From assembly GCF_005311025.1 (NCBI RefSeq), contig NZ_CP031747.1, forward strand, positions 1-64,000: a DNA stretch of 64,000 bases. Direction: 5' to 3'. The DNA comes from Alcaligenes faecalis. Its GTDB lineage: Bacteria; Pseudomonadota; Gammaproteobacteria; Burkholderiales; Burkholderiaceae_B. Of this stretch, positions 18,228 to 26,844 are shown one piece after another (the first letter of the stretch is position 1; the number at the start of each line of letters is the position of its first letter). Under the pieces are notes generated by a model that did no database searches, had not been told where the DNA came from, and was given only the letters and a program-made list of their open reading frames with translations. The translations under genes were made by a program, and so were the position numbers.

Positions 18228-19553
18228 TCAGTCGATCTGTTTGCGCTTGCGGAAAGACAGAATCCAGATGCCGACCGCCAGCTCAAGTGCCGCAATAATC
18301 CACAAACCGCTTTGGAAATTACCGCTGGCGTCTTTCAGGGCACCCAACATGAAGGGCGCGCCAAAGCCGGCCAGGTTGGCGACCGAGTTGATGAAGGCCA
18401 CGCCAATAGCTGCTGCCGAGCCTGCCAGAACGGCGTTAGGCAGTTGCCAGTACACCGGAATGCAACCCATGGTGCCGGACACGGCAATAATCAGGCTGAT
18501 GAAGGCCATGGTCGTGTTGTTGCCCAGGAAGAGTCCCACGCCTGCCAGACCGACTGCGCCAATGATGACGGGAATTCCTGTATGCAGACGGGCTTCGCGT
18601 CGACGGTCGGCACTAAAACCCAGCGCCAGCTGGAAAATCGCCCCAAAGACATAGACCAGGCCAACCAGCAAACCAACTTGCAGCGGGTCGGCTGGCCCTA
18701 GCGAGCGCACCAGGGTGGGGGCAAAAAAGGCCAGTGTGGAGTTGGCCGCCACGATGCCAAAGAACATCAGGGTCAGGGTCCACAGATCGGTATTGCCCAG
18801 GGCTTTCTTGAAACTGTGCTCGCGTGGGCCTGCAGCCTTGGCGTCCAGCACCAGCTCCTGCTTGATCAGGTCTTTTTCACGCTGGCTTAACCAACTGGCT
18901 TTTTCCGGACTGTCCACGATGAACATCACCGCCAGAATACCCGCGAAAATTGTGGGCAGGCCTTCCAGCAGAAACAGCCATTGCCAGCCGGACCAGTCAT
19001 TGACACCATCCAGGCGCGTCATGATGAAACCGGCCAGGGGCGCGCCCACAACCGAAGCCACTGCCGAGGCAGAAATAAAGACCGCAAAGGCTTTGGCGCG
19101 TCGATGGGCCGGGAACCAGAAGGTCAGAAACAGCAGCACGCCGGGCTGGAAGCCCGCTTCAAAAGCCCCGAGCAAAAAGCGCATCACATAAAAGTAAGCG
19201 GCTGTTTTGGTAAACATCATCAGCACGCAGATCAGCCCCCAGCCAAAGGCGATACGGGCCAGGGTCTTGCGCGCACCAATACGCAGCAGCAACCAGTTGC
19301 TGGGTACTTCAAAAAAGAAGTAGCCCAGAAAGAAGATACCAGCGCCTATCCCGTAAACCGTTTCGGAAAACCCCAGTTCGGGCTGCATTTGCAGCTTGGC
19401 AAAACCAATATTGAGCCTGTCTATCCAGGCCAGCATCCAAAGCAAGAAGATGAAGGGCAAAATGCGCCACATCACTTTCTTGTAAATCTGATCCAGTTCT
19501 TGCTTGCTGGCGGATAAAGCCTGACTTCCGTGCGCAAGGGTGCTGCTTGTCAT
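18228..19553 (-). CDS. MFS transporter, anion:cation symporter family
   Basis: A 441-residue carrier with 12 predicted helices. The N-terminus KVMWRILPFIFLLWMLAWIDRLNIGFA is the signature of the ACS family, which takes up carboxylates such as tartrate, hydroxyphthalates, hexuronates or pantothenate with protons. The ATG at 19553 was chosen because AAGGAGA lies 6-8 bases before it. Last gene of a three-gene unit with the racemase (28-base gap) and another MFS carrier. The substrate is unknown but likely the product or substrate of the racemase. Confidence 0.88.
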   Translation of the reverse strand: MTSSTLAHGSQALSASKQELDQIYKKVMWRILPFIFLLWMLAWIDRLNIGFAKLQMQPELGFSETVYGIGAGIFFLGYFFFEVPSNWLLLRIGARKTLARIAFGWGLICVLMMFTKTAAYFYVMRFLLGAFEAGFQPGVLLFLTFWFPAHRRAKAFAVFISASAVASVVGAPLAGFIMTRLDGVNDWSGWQWLFLLEGLPTIFAGILAVMFIVDSPEKASWLSQREKDLIKQELVLDAKAAGPREHSFKKALGNTDLWTLTLMFFGIVAANSTLAFFAPTLVRSLGPADPLQVGLLVGLVYVFGAIFQLALGFSADRRREARLHTGIPVIIGAVGLAGVGLFLGNNTTMAFISLIIAVSGTMGCIPVYWQLPNAVLAGSAAAIGVAFINSVANLAGFGAPFMLGALKDASGNFQSGLWIIAALELAVGIWILSFRKRKQID

Positions 19554-19581
19554 GGGGTGTCTCCTTGTGTGGTACAGCGTG

Positions 19582-20259
19582 TTATGGCTGATCTGGGGGC
19601 AGGCGCTCGGCCATAAGCTCGCAGGCAGCAATGATGGGATTGATCACCGGCACAGCCAGCCTGCTTTGCAGGGCCTGGGCGCTTTGGGCCAGTGGGCCGC
19701 CGCCGATGATGACGGCGCGGGCACCGTCCTGTTCGATACATGTCGCGACGCTATCGGCCAGTTCCTGATCCTGACGATCAGGGGCCTGGGCCAGATCCAG
19801 TGGGGCGGTAGGGGTCAGGCGCAGGCCGGAGAATTGTTCGCTCCAGCCATAGCGCTGTACTTGATCCAGAATGGATTGCTCCAGACCGGGGGTGGTGGTG
19901 GCAATGCCAAAAGGCGTGCCTGCTCGGGCAGCCAGCATCATGGAGGCCTGACCGATGCCGATGACCGGAACCGTGAGGCGTTCAGTCAGGGATTGCAGGC
20001 CGGGATCTCCAAAAGCGCCGACGATGACGCCATCAACGTCTTGCGCCTGGGCTAGCACCTGCGGGTGCCTGGATATGGCGGCGGCCTGCTCCAGTTCTTC
20101 CATTTCGGTCAACATGCCCGGTCCCTCAGGGGCGGTCAGCCCCCGGACCTGGATGTCGCGGCGCTGCAGGCTCTGGAAACAAGCCTGGGCAAGCGCCACC
20201 ATCATGTCCGTGGTGGGACGGGAAGTATTGGGGTTGATGAGCAGTACGGTATGAGACAT
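19582..20259 (-). CDS. Asp/Glu/hydantoin racemase-family protein
   Basis: A 225-residue protein with the family N-terminus LLINPNTSRPTTDMM and the two-lobe layout of Asp/Glu and hydantoin racemases. The two positions that normally hold the catalytic cysteines read GAFGDPGL and IGGGPLA here, so neither active-site Cys is present. It may be a non-canonical racemase, a related isomerase/decarboxylase, or a binding protein. Lies between two MFS carriers in what appears to be one operon. Confidence 0.8.
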   Translation of the reverse strand: MSHTVLLINPNTSRPTTDMMVALAQACFQSLQRRDIQVRGLTAPEGPGMLTEMEELEQAAAISRHPQVLAQAQDVDGVIVGAFGDPGLQSLTERLTVPVIGIGQASMMLAARAGTPFGIATTTPGLEQSILDQVQRYGWSEQFSGLRLTPTAPLDLAQAPDRQDQELADSVATCIEQDGARAVIIGGGPLAQSAQALQSRLAVPVINPIIAACELMAERLPPDQP

Positions 20260-20297
20260 AAATACAAGGGCCGCAGCAAGGCGGCTTTTTAAGTGAA

Positions 20298-21716
20298 TCA
20301 GGTATCCAGGGGGCGACCAAAGGTTTCGGGCGCCAACTGCAGGACAGCGGCAAAGGTGATGTACATGCCCGCCATCAAGGTGAACATGCCGGCTACACCG
20401 TAGCCTTCCAGCACCCAGCCGCTAAGCGTAGGGATAAAGGCGCCCGCCAGGGTGCCCAGCGCCAGAATGAAGGCGGTGCCAAAGGCGCGGACGCGGGTGG
20501 GATACAGTTCGGGGGAGAAAATCCAGATCGTGGTGTTCAGCAGCAGCACGCAGAACTGGAAAGCAGCACCGAACAGCAGCACCAGGTAGATATTGAAACT
20601 CAGGAAGCCAAAGGCCAGACCGCTGGCGCAAGCCAGTAACGCTCCGTAGGTGAAGACGCGCTTGCGAGGCACGCGGGAGCCCAGGTAAGAGGCGGTCAAG
20701 GCACCCAGCAGGCTGCCCGACTGCATCAGGATTGTGAAGGTATAGCTTTTCACCAAAGAATAGCCTTGCTCCACCAGCAGGGTAGGCATCAGGGTCAGAA
20801 CCGTCAGCTGTGCGCCATAGGTCATGCACACGGCAATGCCGGTCACCAGGGTGCGCATGGCCAATGGGCCTTGAAAAATCTCGTTCAAACGCACCCGCTC
20901 TGCTTTTTGTGCCTGCGGGCCGCTGTGCAAATAAGGATAGGGATTGGCAACGTGACGGCCCAGCTTGCCCGAGGCCAGAATATTCAAAACCTGATTGGCC
21001 TCCTCGATACGCCCTTGCGACACCAGGAAACGGGGCGTTTCAGGAATGTAGCGACGGTAAAACAGCACCATGAAGGCAGGCATGACCAGCAGGCCAAACA
21101 CCCAGCGCCAGCTTTCAGGGCCGGGAAAGAGGGTGAAGACCAGCAAGCCGAAGGCCGGGGCCAGCATATTGCCCAGACCGCCACCTGCGACGTTGATCGT
21201 GCCGACAGCCGTGCCGCGAAAACGCGAGGAACAGAACTCGGCCAGCATGGTGACGGCAATCGAGATTTCGCCACCCAGACCAAAGCCGACAATCATGCGA
21301 CCCAGGCCCAGTACCCAGTAGCTGGGGGCCAGGGCGCAGATCAGGGCGCCCAGCGTGAACAGGGCCAGATTGATGGTCAGCATGACGCGGCGACCGTAGT
21401 GATCGGCGATATAGCCGGACAGCAAACGCCCCAGGGCGGCAGCAGCGAAGGTCAAGGTGTTCAGAAACCCCACATCACGAGGCGTCAGCCCCCAGTGTTC
21501 CTGCAGCAGCGGGCCGACCAGGCCCACGGCATTTTGCTCGAGCACGTCAAACAGGACGCCCAGCAAAATCAGGGCCAGCACTTTGCGGTGCGAGTTGGTG
21601 ACGCCTATGGTTTCCAGCGAGTTTTCCAGTTGCTGCTGAACCGTGTGATTGTTGGCCGTAGAACTGGCCTGTACCTGCCCGGTATCGGCTGGCAAGGTTT
21701 GCTGCTTGCTAGACAT
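20298..21716 (-). CDS. MFS transporter, sugar/organic-acid symporter-like
   Basis: A 472-residue carrier with 12 helices and a hydrophilic N-terminus of about 40 residues. Motifs of the sugar-porter/AAHS-like branch are visible: GYIADHYGRR (loop 2-3), GRMIVGFGLGGE, and the mid-loop YIPETPRFL. Relatives move aromatic acids, nicotinate or sugars; the substrate here is unknown. AGGAGA precedes the ATG. First gene of the three-gene unit, 38 bases before the racemase gene. Confidence 0.87.
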   Translation of the reverse strand: MSSKQQTLPADTGQVQASSTANNHTVQQQLENSLETIGVTNSHRKVLALILLGVLFDVLEQNAVGLVGPLLQEHWGLTPRDVGFLNTLTFAAAALGRLLSGYIADHYGRRVMLTINLALFTLGALICALAPSYWVLGLGRMIVGFGLGGEISIAVTMLAEFCSSRFRGTAVGTINVAGGGLGNMLAPAFGLLVFTLFPGPESWRWVFGLLVMPAFMVLFYRRYIPETPRFLVSQGRIEEANQVLNILASGKLGRHVANPYPYLHSGPQAQKAERVRLNEIFQGPLAMRTLVTGIAVCMTYGAQLTVLTLMPTLLVEQGYSLVKSYTFTILMQSGSLLGALTASYLGSRVPRKRVFTYGALLACASGLAFGFLSFNIYLVLLFGAAFQFCVLLLNTTIWIFSPELYPTRVRAFGTAFILALGTLAGAFIPTLSGWVLEGYGVAGMFTLMAGMYITFAAVLQLAPETFGRPLDT

Positions 21717-21871
21717 GGTTTCTCCTCGTTTCAGGGCGTGTATGAGCCCAGCATTATTTTTTCAATCATTATTGGTATGAAAAAATATTTTCAAAACTAG
21801 GGTAAACGAGAAAGATTTTGCAGTGTCTGCAGATTGTCGGAGCAGGGCGTTGATATACAAGGATTTTTAAT

Positions 21872-21907
21872 AAAAAAAAGGATCATCGCCGTTTGCGTAT
21901 GATCCTT
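21872..21907 (-). terminator. Terminator after the RpiR-family gene
   Basis: A 9-bp stem (AAGGATCAT and ATGATCCTT) with a 12-base loop is followed on the minus strand by a run of T. It lies about 80 bases past the regulator stop and isolates it from the downstream MFS operon. Confidence 0.88.
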
Positions 21908-21987
21908 ATCTGATTCCAGCCATGAAACTTCTAGGCTGGCTTGTCTACGGAGTGCCTGATATGGGCCTGCAATACGAGAGTAGCGGT

Positions 21988-22830
21988 CTACAGCTCCAGA
22001 AAGCTGTCATGGAAAGCCTCCACCAGACCTAGATGACGACGCCCGGCAGGACCGGCCTGATCCATCACCTGGCTCAGGATCAGATGGCACAGCCCGATCA
22101 CCGCCACGTGATTATCCAGCACACCAGGCGATTGGACATCACAGCGCAAGGTCCAGCGACAGGCGCTTTTCTCCGGGCTGAGCTGGTCAGTGATTTGCAA
22201 CACATTCGGGTTCAGCTGCGCCATCTGCCCAATCAGCTGATCCATATTGCGCACCCGGCGACGCAGGGCAAAAATCACCACGACATCGTCAGCGTGTATG
22301 CCTGCCAGATGTTCCCCCATGGTCTCGCCAGGGCCGGGAATCAGTTGAGCCTCAGGGACGATTTGCAGCAACTGCCAGCGAAAGTAATTGGCCAGGGCAT
22401 GGCTGGATCGAAACCCCAGAACCCATACTTTGCGCGCACCCAGAATGGCCAGGGCGATTTCTTTCAGCAACGAGTCGGGGATGCGTCTATAGGTAGCGGC
22501 CAGGTTGTTCTGACTTTGCTGCAAGTGTGTGGCCAGCGAGCGCTCGGCTTCTGTTTCAGTGGCTGCCAGCAACAGGGGTGAACCTGCTTTCTTTTCGGAG
22601 CGCACTTGTTTGCGGGCGGCCTCGTAATTGCTGTAGCCCAGGCGTCGAATAAAGCGGGTGACCGTCGCATTGGACACATTGGCCAGGGAGGCCAGCTCCG
22701 AGGCGGTGTAGCCGGCCAGGTCGCCCGGAAAGTCCAGGGCAAATTCCGCCAGACGTCGCTCTGATGGGGATAGATCGTGAAGAATGTCACGTACGCGTCC
22801 AACAAAGGACTTGACGGCGGGATCAGACAT
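21988..22830 (-). CDS. RpiR/MurR-family transcriptional regulator
   Basis: A 280-residue regulator. The N-terminal helix-turn-helix reads LASLANVSNATVTRFIRRLGY (about residues 46-66, read in parts) and is followed by a C-terminal SIS domain that usually binds a phosphosugar or other metabolite. It lies upstream of, and co-directional with, the MFS-racemase-MFS unit. Control of that unit is an inference from position only. Confidence 0.88.
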   Translation of the reverse strand: MSDPAVKSFVGRVRDILHDLSPSERRLAEFALDFPGDLAGYTASELASLANVSNATVTRFIRRLGYSNYEAARKQVRSEKKAGSPLLLAATETEAERSLATHLQQSQNNLAATYRRIPDSLLKEIALAILGARKVWVLGFRSSHALANYFRWQLLQIVPEAQLIPGPGETMGEHLAGIHADDVVVIFALRRRVRNMDQLIGQMAQLNPNVLQITDQLSPEKSACRWTLRCDVQSPGVLDNHVAVIGLCHLILSQVMDQAGPAGRRHLGLVEAFHDSFLEL

Positions 22831-22923
22831 GGCGCTCCGTACTCTTGTAGTGTGTTCTGGATTTTACGGGGAAGCTCATGGAACTGTATCAAAAATAAGG
22901 TGGCATTCACCGCCCTGAACCGT

Positions 22924-23595
22924 CTATAGATCTCCGCGCTCGGCCATGGAGACAGTCTGGCTGGGCGTGACAATAATGTGGTCCAGCAAGCGTATATCGA
23001 CCAAAGCCAGTGCCTGACGAATGTGCCGGGTCAGCCGGATATCGGAGGCGCTGGGATAGGCGGCACCGGAAGGGTGATTGTGCGCCAGAATAATGGCACA
23101 GCTGTGGTGACGCAGGGCGGCGCGCAAAATCTCCCGTGGGTAGACTGAAGCCTGGTTGACTGTGCCCCGGCTGATCTCCTCGGCGCAGATCAGTCGTAGC
23201 TGATTGTCCAGAAACAGGGCCAGGCAATGCTCCACGGGCAAATGTCCAATATGGGCCAGACAATATTCGCGCACCTTGTCCGCCTGGTTCAGCACCGGCA
23301 AGTCCGTGAGTGATTCCAGGGCACAGCGGCGTTGCAGTTCCCGGATAACCAACAGTTCCGCACATTTGGCCGGCCCGATTCCGTCCAGTTGGCGCAGGGC
23401 AGATGCATCAGCCGATAATAATCCTTTGAGTCCGTTAAAATGGTCCAGCAACATCTGGCCCAGCTCGACAGCATTGCGCCCGCGTGTACCGGTGCGCAGG
23501 ACAATGCCCAGCAGTTCCGGGGTGCTCAGACAGGCAGGGCCGTGCGCCAACATGCGCTCACGGGGCCCTTGGCGGCGTAAAGTGGATGTGGCCAT
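22924..23595 (-). CDS. radC: RadC-family JAMM protein
   Basis: A 223-residue protein of the UPF0758 family. An N-terminal helix-hairpin-helix region (LDGIGPAKCAELLV) is followed by a JAB1/MPN metalloprotease-like domain with the intact JAMM motif AHNHPSGAAYPSASD (His-x-His and Asp). Despite its name the family's cellular role is unclear. It is divergent from fkpB with a 49-base gap. Confidence 0.93.
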   Translation of the reverse strand: MATSTLRRQGPRERMLAHGPACLSTPELLGIVLRTGTRGRNAVELGQMLLDHFNGLKGLLSADASALRQLDGIGPAKCAELLVIRELQRRCALESLTDLPVLNQADKVREYCLAHIGHLPVEHCLALFLDNQLRLICAEEISRGTVNQASVYPREILRAALRHHSCAIILAHNHPSGAAYPSASDIRLTRHIRQALALVDIRLLDHIIVTPSQTVSMAERGDL

Positions 23596-23644
23596 AAGAA
23601 ACGCTAAAATGCGGTAATTGAATGATTTTCTATAGTGAGCGATC

Positions 23645-24121
23645 GTGAGTAACTCTGCTAGTTCCGAGCTTGGAATTGTCCGTCAGGATTCCTACCTGAC
23701 TTTGCACTATCGTATAGAGCTGGCCAGTGGCCCGGCGGCAGGCTCTGTATTTGCGGATACCTTTACGGGCCGCCCGGCGACCTTGCAACTGGGCAATGGT
23801 CAGTGGGCCCCCGGTATGGAAGAGAAACTGCTGGGTCACCGTGAAGACGAGCGCTTTCAGCTCGACATTACTCCCGAGGATGCATACGGCGCCCGTAATC
23901 CGGACCTCTTGCAGCGCATCACTCGCGAAATGCTGGCCAGCAACGCCGCCGAAGGCGCGGAATTCGTGCCCGGTGATATGGTGGAGTTTGCCGCCCCTAA
24001 TGGCAGTCGCTATTCGGGCGTGCTCAAGGAAATCGACGACAAGACCGCCTTGTTCGATTTCAACCATCCTTTGGCCGGTGTGGCTTTGCGCCTGGATGTT
24101 CATATTTTGGGGATTCTGTAA
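23645..24121 (+). CDS. fkpB: FKBP-type peptidyl-prolyl isomerase (SlpA-like)
   Basis: A 158-residue FKBP fold with an inserted flap domain, as in Slp[28 protein letters not shown], then [14 protein letters not shown]. It catalyses cis-trans isomerisation at proline. Translation starts at GTG (23645). Its stop shares one base with the ispH start, and fkpB-ispH is a very common pair in proteobacteria. Confidence 0.94.
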   Translation: MSNSASSELGIVRQDSYLTLHYRIELASGPAAGSVFADTFTGRPATLQLGNGQWAPGMEEKLLGHREDERFQLDITPEDAYGARNPDLLQRITREMLASNAAEGAEFVPGDMVEFAAPNGSRYSGVLKEIDDKTALFDFNHPLAGVALRLDVHILGIL

Positions 24122-25092
24122 TGAGTCAAGCTACTCCCGTTCAGAACGCTGAGGTTGTTCTGGCCCAGCCCCGTGGATTCTGTGCTGGGGTCGATCGCGC
24201 GATTGATATTGTCGAACGCGCTTTGGAATTGCACGGTGCACCAATCTACGTGCGCCATGAAATCGTCCATAACCGTTACGTGGTGGAAGACCTGCGCAAT
24301 AAAGGGGCGATCTTTATTAAAGAGCTGGACGAGGCTCCCTCGGGTGCAATCGTTATTTTTTCGGCTCACGGCGTATCGCGTCAGGTGCGTGACGATGCCG
24401 AAAAGCGTGGCCTGAAAGTCTTTGACGCCACGTGTCCGCTGGTGACCAAAGTGCATATCGAGGTCTCTCGCATGCGCGCCGAAGGCCGGGAAATCATCAT
24501 GATTGGTCACGTCGGACACCCTGAAGTCGAGGGTACGCTGGGGCAGGCTGATGGCGGCATGTACCTGGTGGAAACGCCCGAGGACGTCGCCAACCTGAAA
24601 GTGGCCGATCCCGACAAGCTGGCCTTTGTGACGCAAACCACCTTGTCCGTGGACGATGCGGCAGTTGTGGCCCAGGCCTTGCGCGAGCGCTTCCCCAATA
24701 TTGTGGAACCCAAGAAAAGCGATATCTGTTATGCCACACAGAACCGTCAGGATGCGGTCAAGATCATGGCTCCACAGTGTGATCTGGTCCTGGTGGTGGG
24801 CAGTACCAATAGCTCCAACTCCAACCGTTTGCGCGAAGTCGCCGAGCGCAAGGGGGCTGAAGCCTATCTGCTGGATAAACCGGAAATGATTGATCCGGCC
24901 TGGCTGATCGGTAAAAAGCGCGTGGGTGTGACGGCCGGCGCTTCTGCTCCGGAAGTTCTGGTGAATCAGGTGATTCAGCGCTTGCAGGAACTGGGCGTAG
25001 GTAAAGTGCGGGCCCTGGATGGTGTGGAGGAAAACATTGCCTTCCCGCTGCCCCGAGAGCTGTCGCGCAAGATTGAAAGCCTGAACAAATAA
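24121..25092 (+). CDS. ispH: 4-hydroxy-3-methylbut-2-enyl diphosphate reductase
   Basis: A 323-residue [4Fe-4S] enzyme for the last step of the MEP isoprenoid pathway, giving IPP and DMAPP. The three cluster cysteines are visible in [20 protein letters not shown] and [10 protein letters not shown], and the catalytic Glu in EVEGTLGQ. Full length. Translationally coupled to fkpB through the TAATG junction. Confidence 0.97.
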   Translation: MSQATPVQNAEVVLAQPRGFCAGVDRAIDIVERALELHGAPIYVRHEIVHNRYVVEDLRNKGAIFIKELDEAPSGAIVIFSAHGVSRQVRDDAEKRGLKVFDATCPLVTKVHIEVSRMRAEGREIIMIGHVGHPEVEGTLGQADGGMYLVETPEDVANLKVADPDKLAFVTQTTLSVDDAAVVAQALRERFPNIVEPKKSDICYATQNRQDAVKIMAPQCDLVLVVGSTNSSNSNRLREVAERKGAEAYLLDKPEMIDPAWLIGKKRVGVTAGASAPEVLVNQVIQRLQELGVGKVRALDGVEENIAFPLPRELSRKIESLNK

Positions 25093-25125
25093 AAAACGAT
25101 TTTTGCAGGGTGGACAGGAGACAAG

Positions 25126-25773
25126 ATGATTCTGTATAGCTACTTTCGCAGTTCCGCTGCTTACCGGGTGCGGATTGGTCTGAACCTCAAGGGTCTGAAC
25201 TACCAGATCAAGCCTGTACACCTGCTCAAGGATGGTGGTCAGCAGCATCAGCCCGATTATGTGCAGGTCAATCCCGTGCAACTGCTGCCCGCTTTGGATG
25301 ATGATGGTCTGATCATCACGCAATCCCTGGCCATCCTGGAATATCTGGACGAACGCTATCCTGAGCTGCCTTTGCTGCCCAAAGCGTCGGCAGAGCGGGC
25401 TTGGGCACGTTCCATGGCCCAAACCGTGGCTTGCGATATTCATCCGCTGAATAATCTGCGCGTGTTGCAGTATTTGAAAAACGAACTGCACGCCCAGGAA
25501 GATGCTCGCAATCAATGGTATCGCCATTGGGTCAGCGTAGGGTTGGAAGGCCTGGAAGCCTTGGTGCAGCGCCATGGCAAAAAAGATCATGATTTTATTT
25601 TTGGCGATACTCCTGGTCTTGCCGAAATCTGCCTGATTCCTCAAATGTTCAATGCCCGTCGTTTTGACATTGATCTCAGCACATTTCCACGCCTCTTGGC
25701 TGTGGAGGAAAAATGTCTGGAGCTGTCTGCCTTTCAGGAAGCGGCCCCCGACCGCCAGCCCGACGCGGCTTGA
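25126..25773 (+). CDS. maiA: Maleylacetoacetate isomerase (zeta-class GST)
   Basis: A 215-residue glutathione S-transferase of the zeta class. The N-terminal YFRSSAAYRVRIGLNLKG block keeps the catalytic Ser but has Ala where eukaryotic zeta GSTs have Cys, as in many bacterial members. The enzyme isomerises maleylacetoacetate to fumarylacetoacetate in tyrosine or gentisate breakdown (as maleylpyruvate isomerase). Neither pathway's other genes are in the window. It lies 33 bases after ispH with its own ribosome binding site. Confidence 0.88.
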   Translation: MILYSYFRSSAAYRVRIGLNLKGLNYQIKPVHLLKDGGQQHQPDYVQVNPVQLLPALDDDGLIITQSLAILEYLDERYPELPLLPKASAERAWARSMAQTVACDIHPLNNLRVLQYLKNELHAQEDARNQWYRHWVSVGLEGLEALVQRHGKKDHDFIFGDTPGLAEICLIPQMFNARRFDIDLSTFPRLLAVEEKCLELSAFQEAAPDRQPDAA

Positions 25774-25817
25774 GTATCAGCATAAGGGCGGTCCCTTGTT
25801 GGGCCGACCAGACTTCA

Positions 25818-25839
25818 CCCGCCTGACAGGCGGGTTTTT
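25818..25839 (+). terminator. Rho-independent terminator after maiA
   Basis: A CCCGCCTG/CAGGCGGG inverted repeat with a very short loop is followed by TTTTT, 45 bases past the maiA stop. Confidence 0.88.
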
Positions 25840-25890
25840 CTTGCCCCGTTTCAATTGGCTGGATGATGTTGGGGGCGTAAAGGACGAGAC

Positions 25891-26766
25891 ATGAATATTG
25901 GTTTTTGTGGTTTGGGCCGTATGGGTCAGCCTATGGTGCGCCGCTTGTTGAATGCCGGTCATCAGGTTCGTATCTGGAATCGTTCCAAGGACAAGGGGCA
26001 AGCCCTGATCGAAGCCGGTGCCCACTGGTGCGATACCCCGGCGCAAATGGCCGAGCAGTGCGAAGCCGTGTTCCTGTGTGTCTTCGATGCACAGGCTGTG
26101 CACGACACGGTCCTGGGCGAGCAGGGCCTAGCGTCGGTGCAGGGAGCCTTGCGGATTGTGGTGGACCATTCCTCGATTCCTCCACAGGCCACACGCGAGA
26201 TGGCTGCCCAATTGCAGCAACGTTGCGGGGCTCATTGGCTGGATGCTCCGGTATCCGGTGGTGTGGGCGGAGCAGAACAAGGCACGCTGGCCATCATGGC
26301 GGGCGGGCAGGCGGCGCAGCTGGATCGTGTTCGTCCGGTGCTGGCCGCGTATTCGCAGCGCGTCACCTTGATGGGGGCGGTAGGGGCCGGCCAAGTAACA
26401 AAGTTATGCAATCAGACCATTGTGGCTACCACCTTGACCGCTATCGCCGAGGCCTTGAGCCTGGCCAATGACAATGGCGTGGACGCCTCCAAAATCAGTG
26501 AGGCCCTGGGGGGCGGTTGGGCCGATTCGGTTTTGCTGCAATTGTTCGTGCCGCGCATGACTACGCCCGACAATCAAGTAAAAGCGTCGGTCGATACCAT
26601 GTTGAAGGATTTGAATACCGTGGCGGAGCTGGCCAGTGCCAGTCACACCAGCATGCCAGTGGCTCATGCAGCCCAGCAAACCTATCGTGCGGCCCATCGT
26701 TTGGGCTTGGGCGCAGACGATGTCGCTCGCATTACGCATGTGAATAGTTACAATTACGGGGAATAA
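25891..26766 (+). CDS. 3-hydroxyisobutyrate dehydrogenase-family oxidoreductase
   Basis: A 291-residue beta-hydroxyacid dehydrogenase. The Rossmann motif GFCGLGRMGQPM opens the protein, DAPVSGGVGGAEQGTLAIM is the substrate loop, and GAGQVTKLCNQ carries the catalytic Lys. Family members oxidise 3-hydroxyisobutyrate or reduce tartronate semialdehyde or succinate semialdehyde with NAD(P)H; the substrate cannot be decided here. AGGA lies before the ATG. Confidence 0.88.
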   Translation: MNIGFCGLGRMGQPMVRRLLNAGHQVRIWNRSKDKGQALIEAGAHWCDTPAQMAEQCEAVFLCVFDAQAVHDTVLGEQGLASVQGALRIVVDHSSIPPQATREMAAQLQQRCGAHWLDAPVSGGVGGAEQGTLAIMAGGQAAQLDRVRPVLAAYSQRVTLMGAVGAGQVTKLCNQTIVATTLTAIAEALSLANDNGVDASKISEALGGGWADSVLLQLFVPRMTTPDNQVKASVDTMLKDLNTVAELASASHTSMPVAHAAQQTYRAAHRLGLGADDVARITHVNSYNYGE

Positions 26767-26844
26767 ACTACCATCAGTCAAACTTAGTTTCGGTATTATG
26801 TCGGCTATTTGAAGTTGGGACTGTAGGTCTACAAAAGGGAAGTC

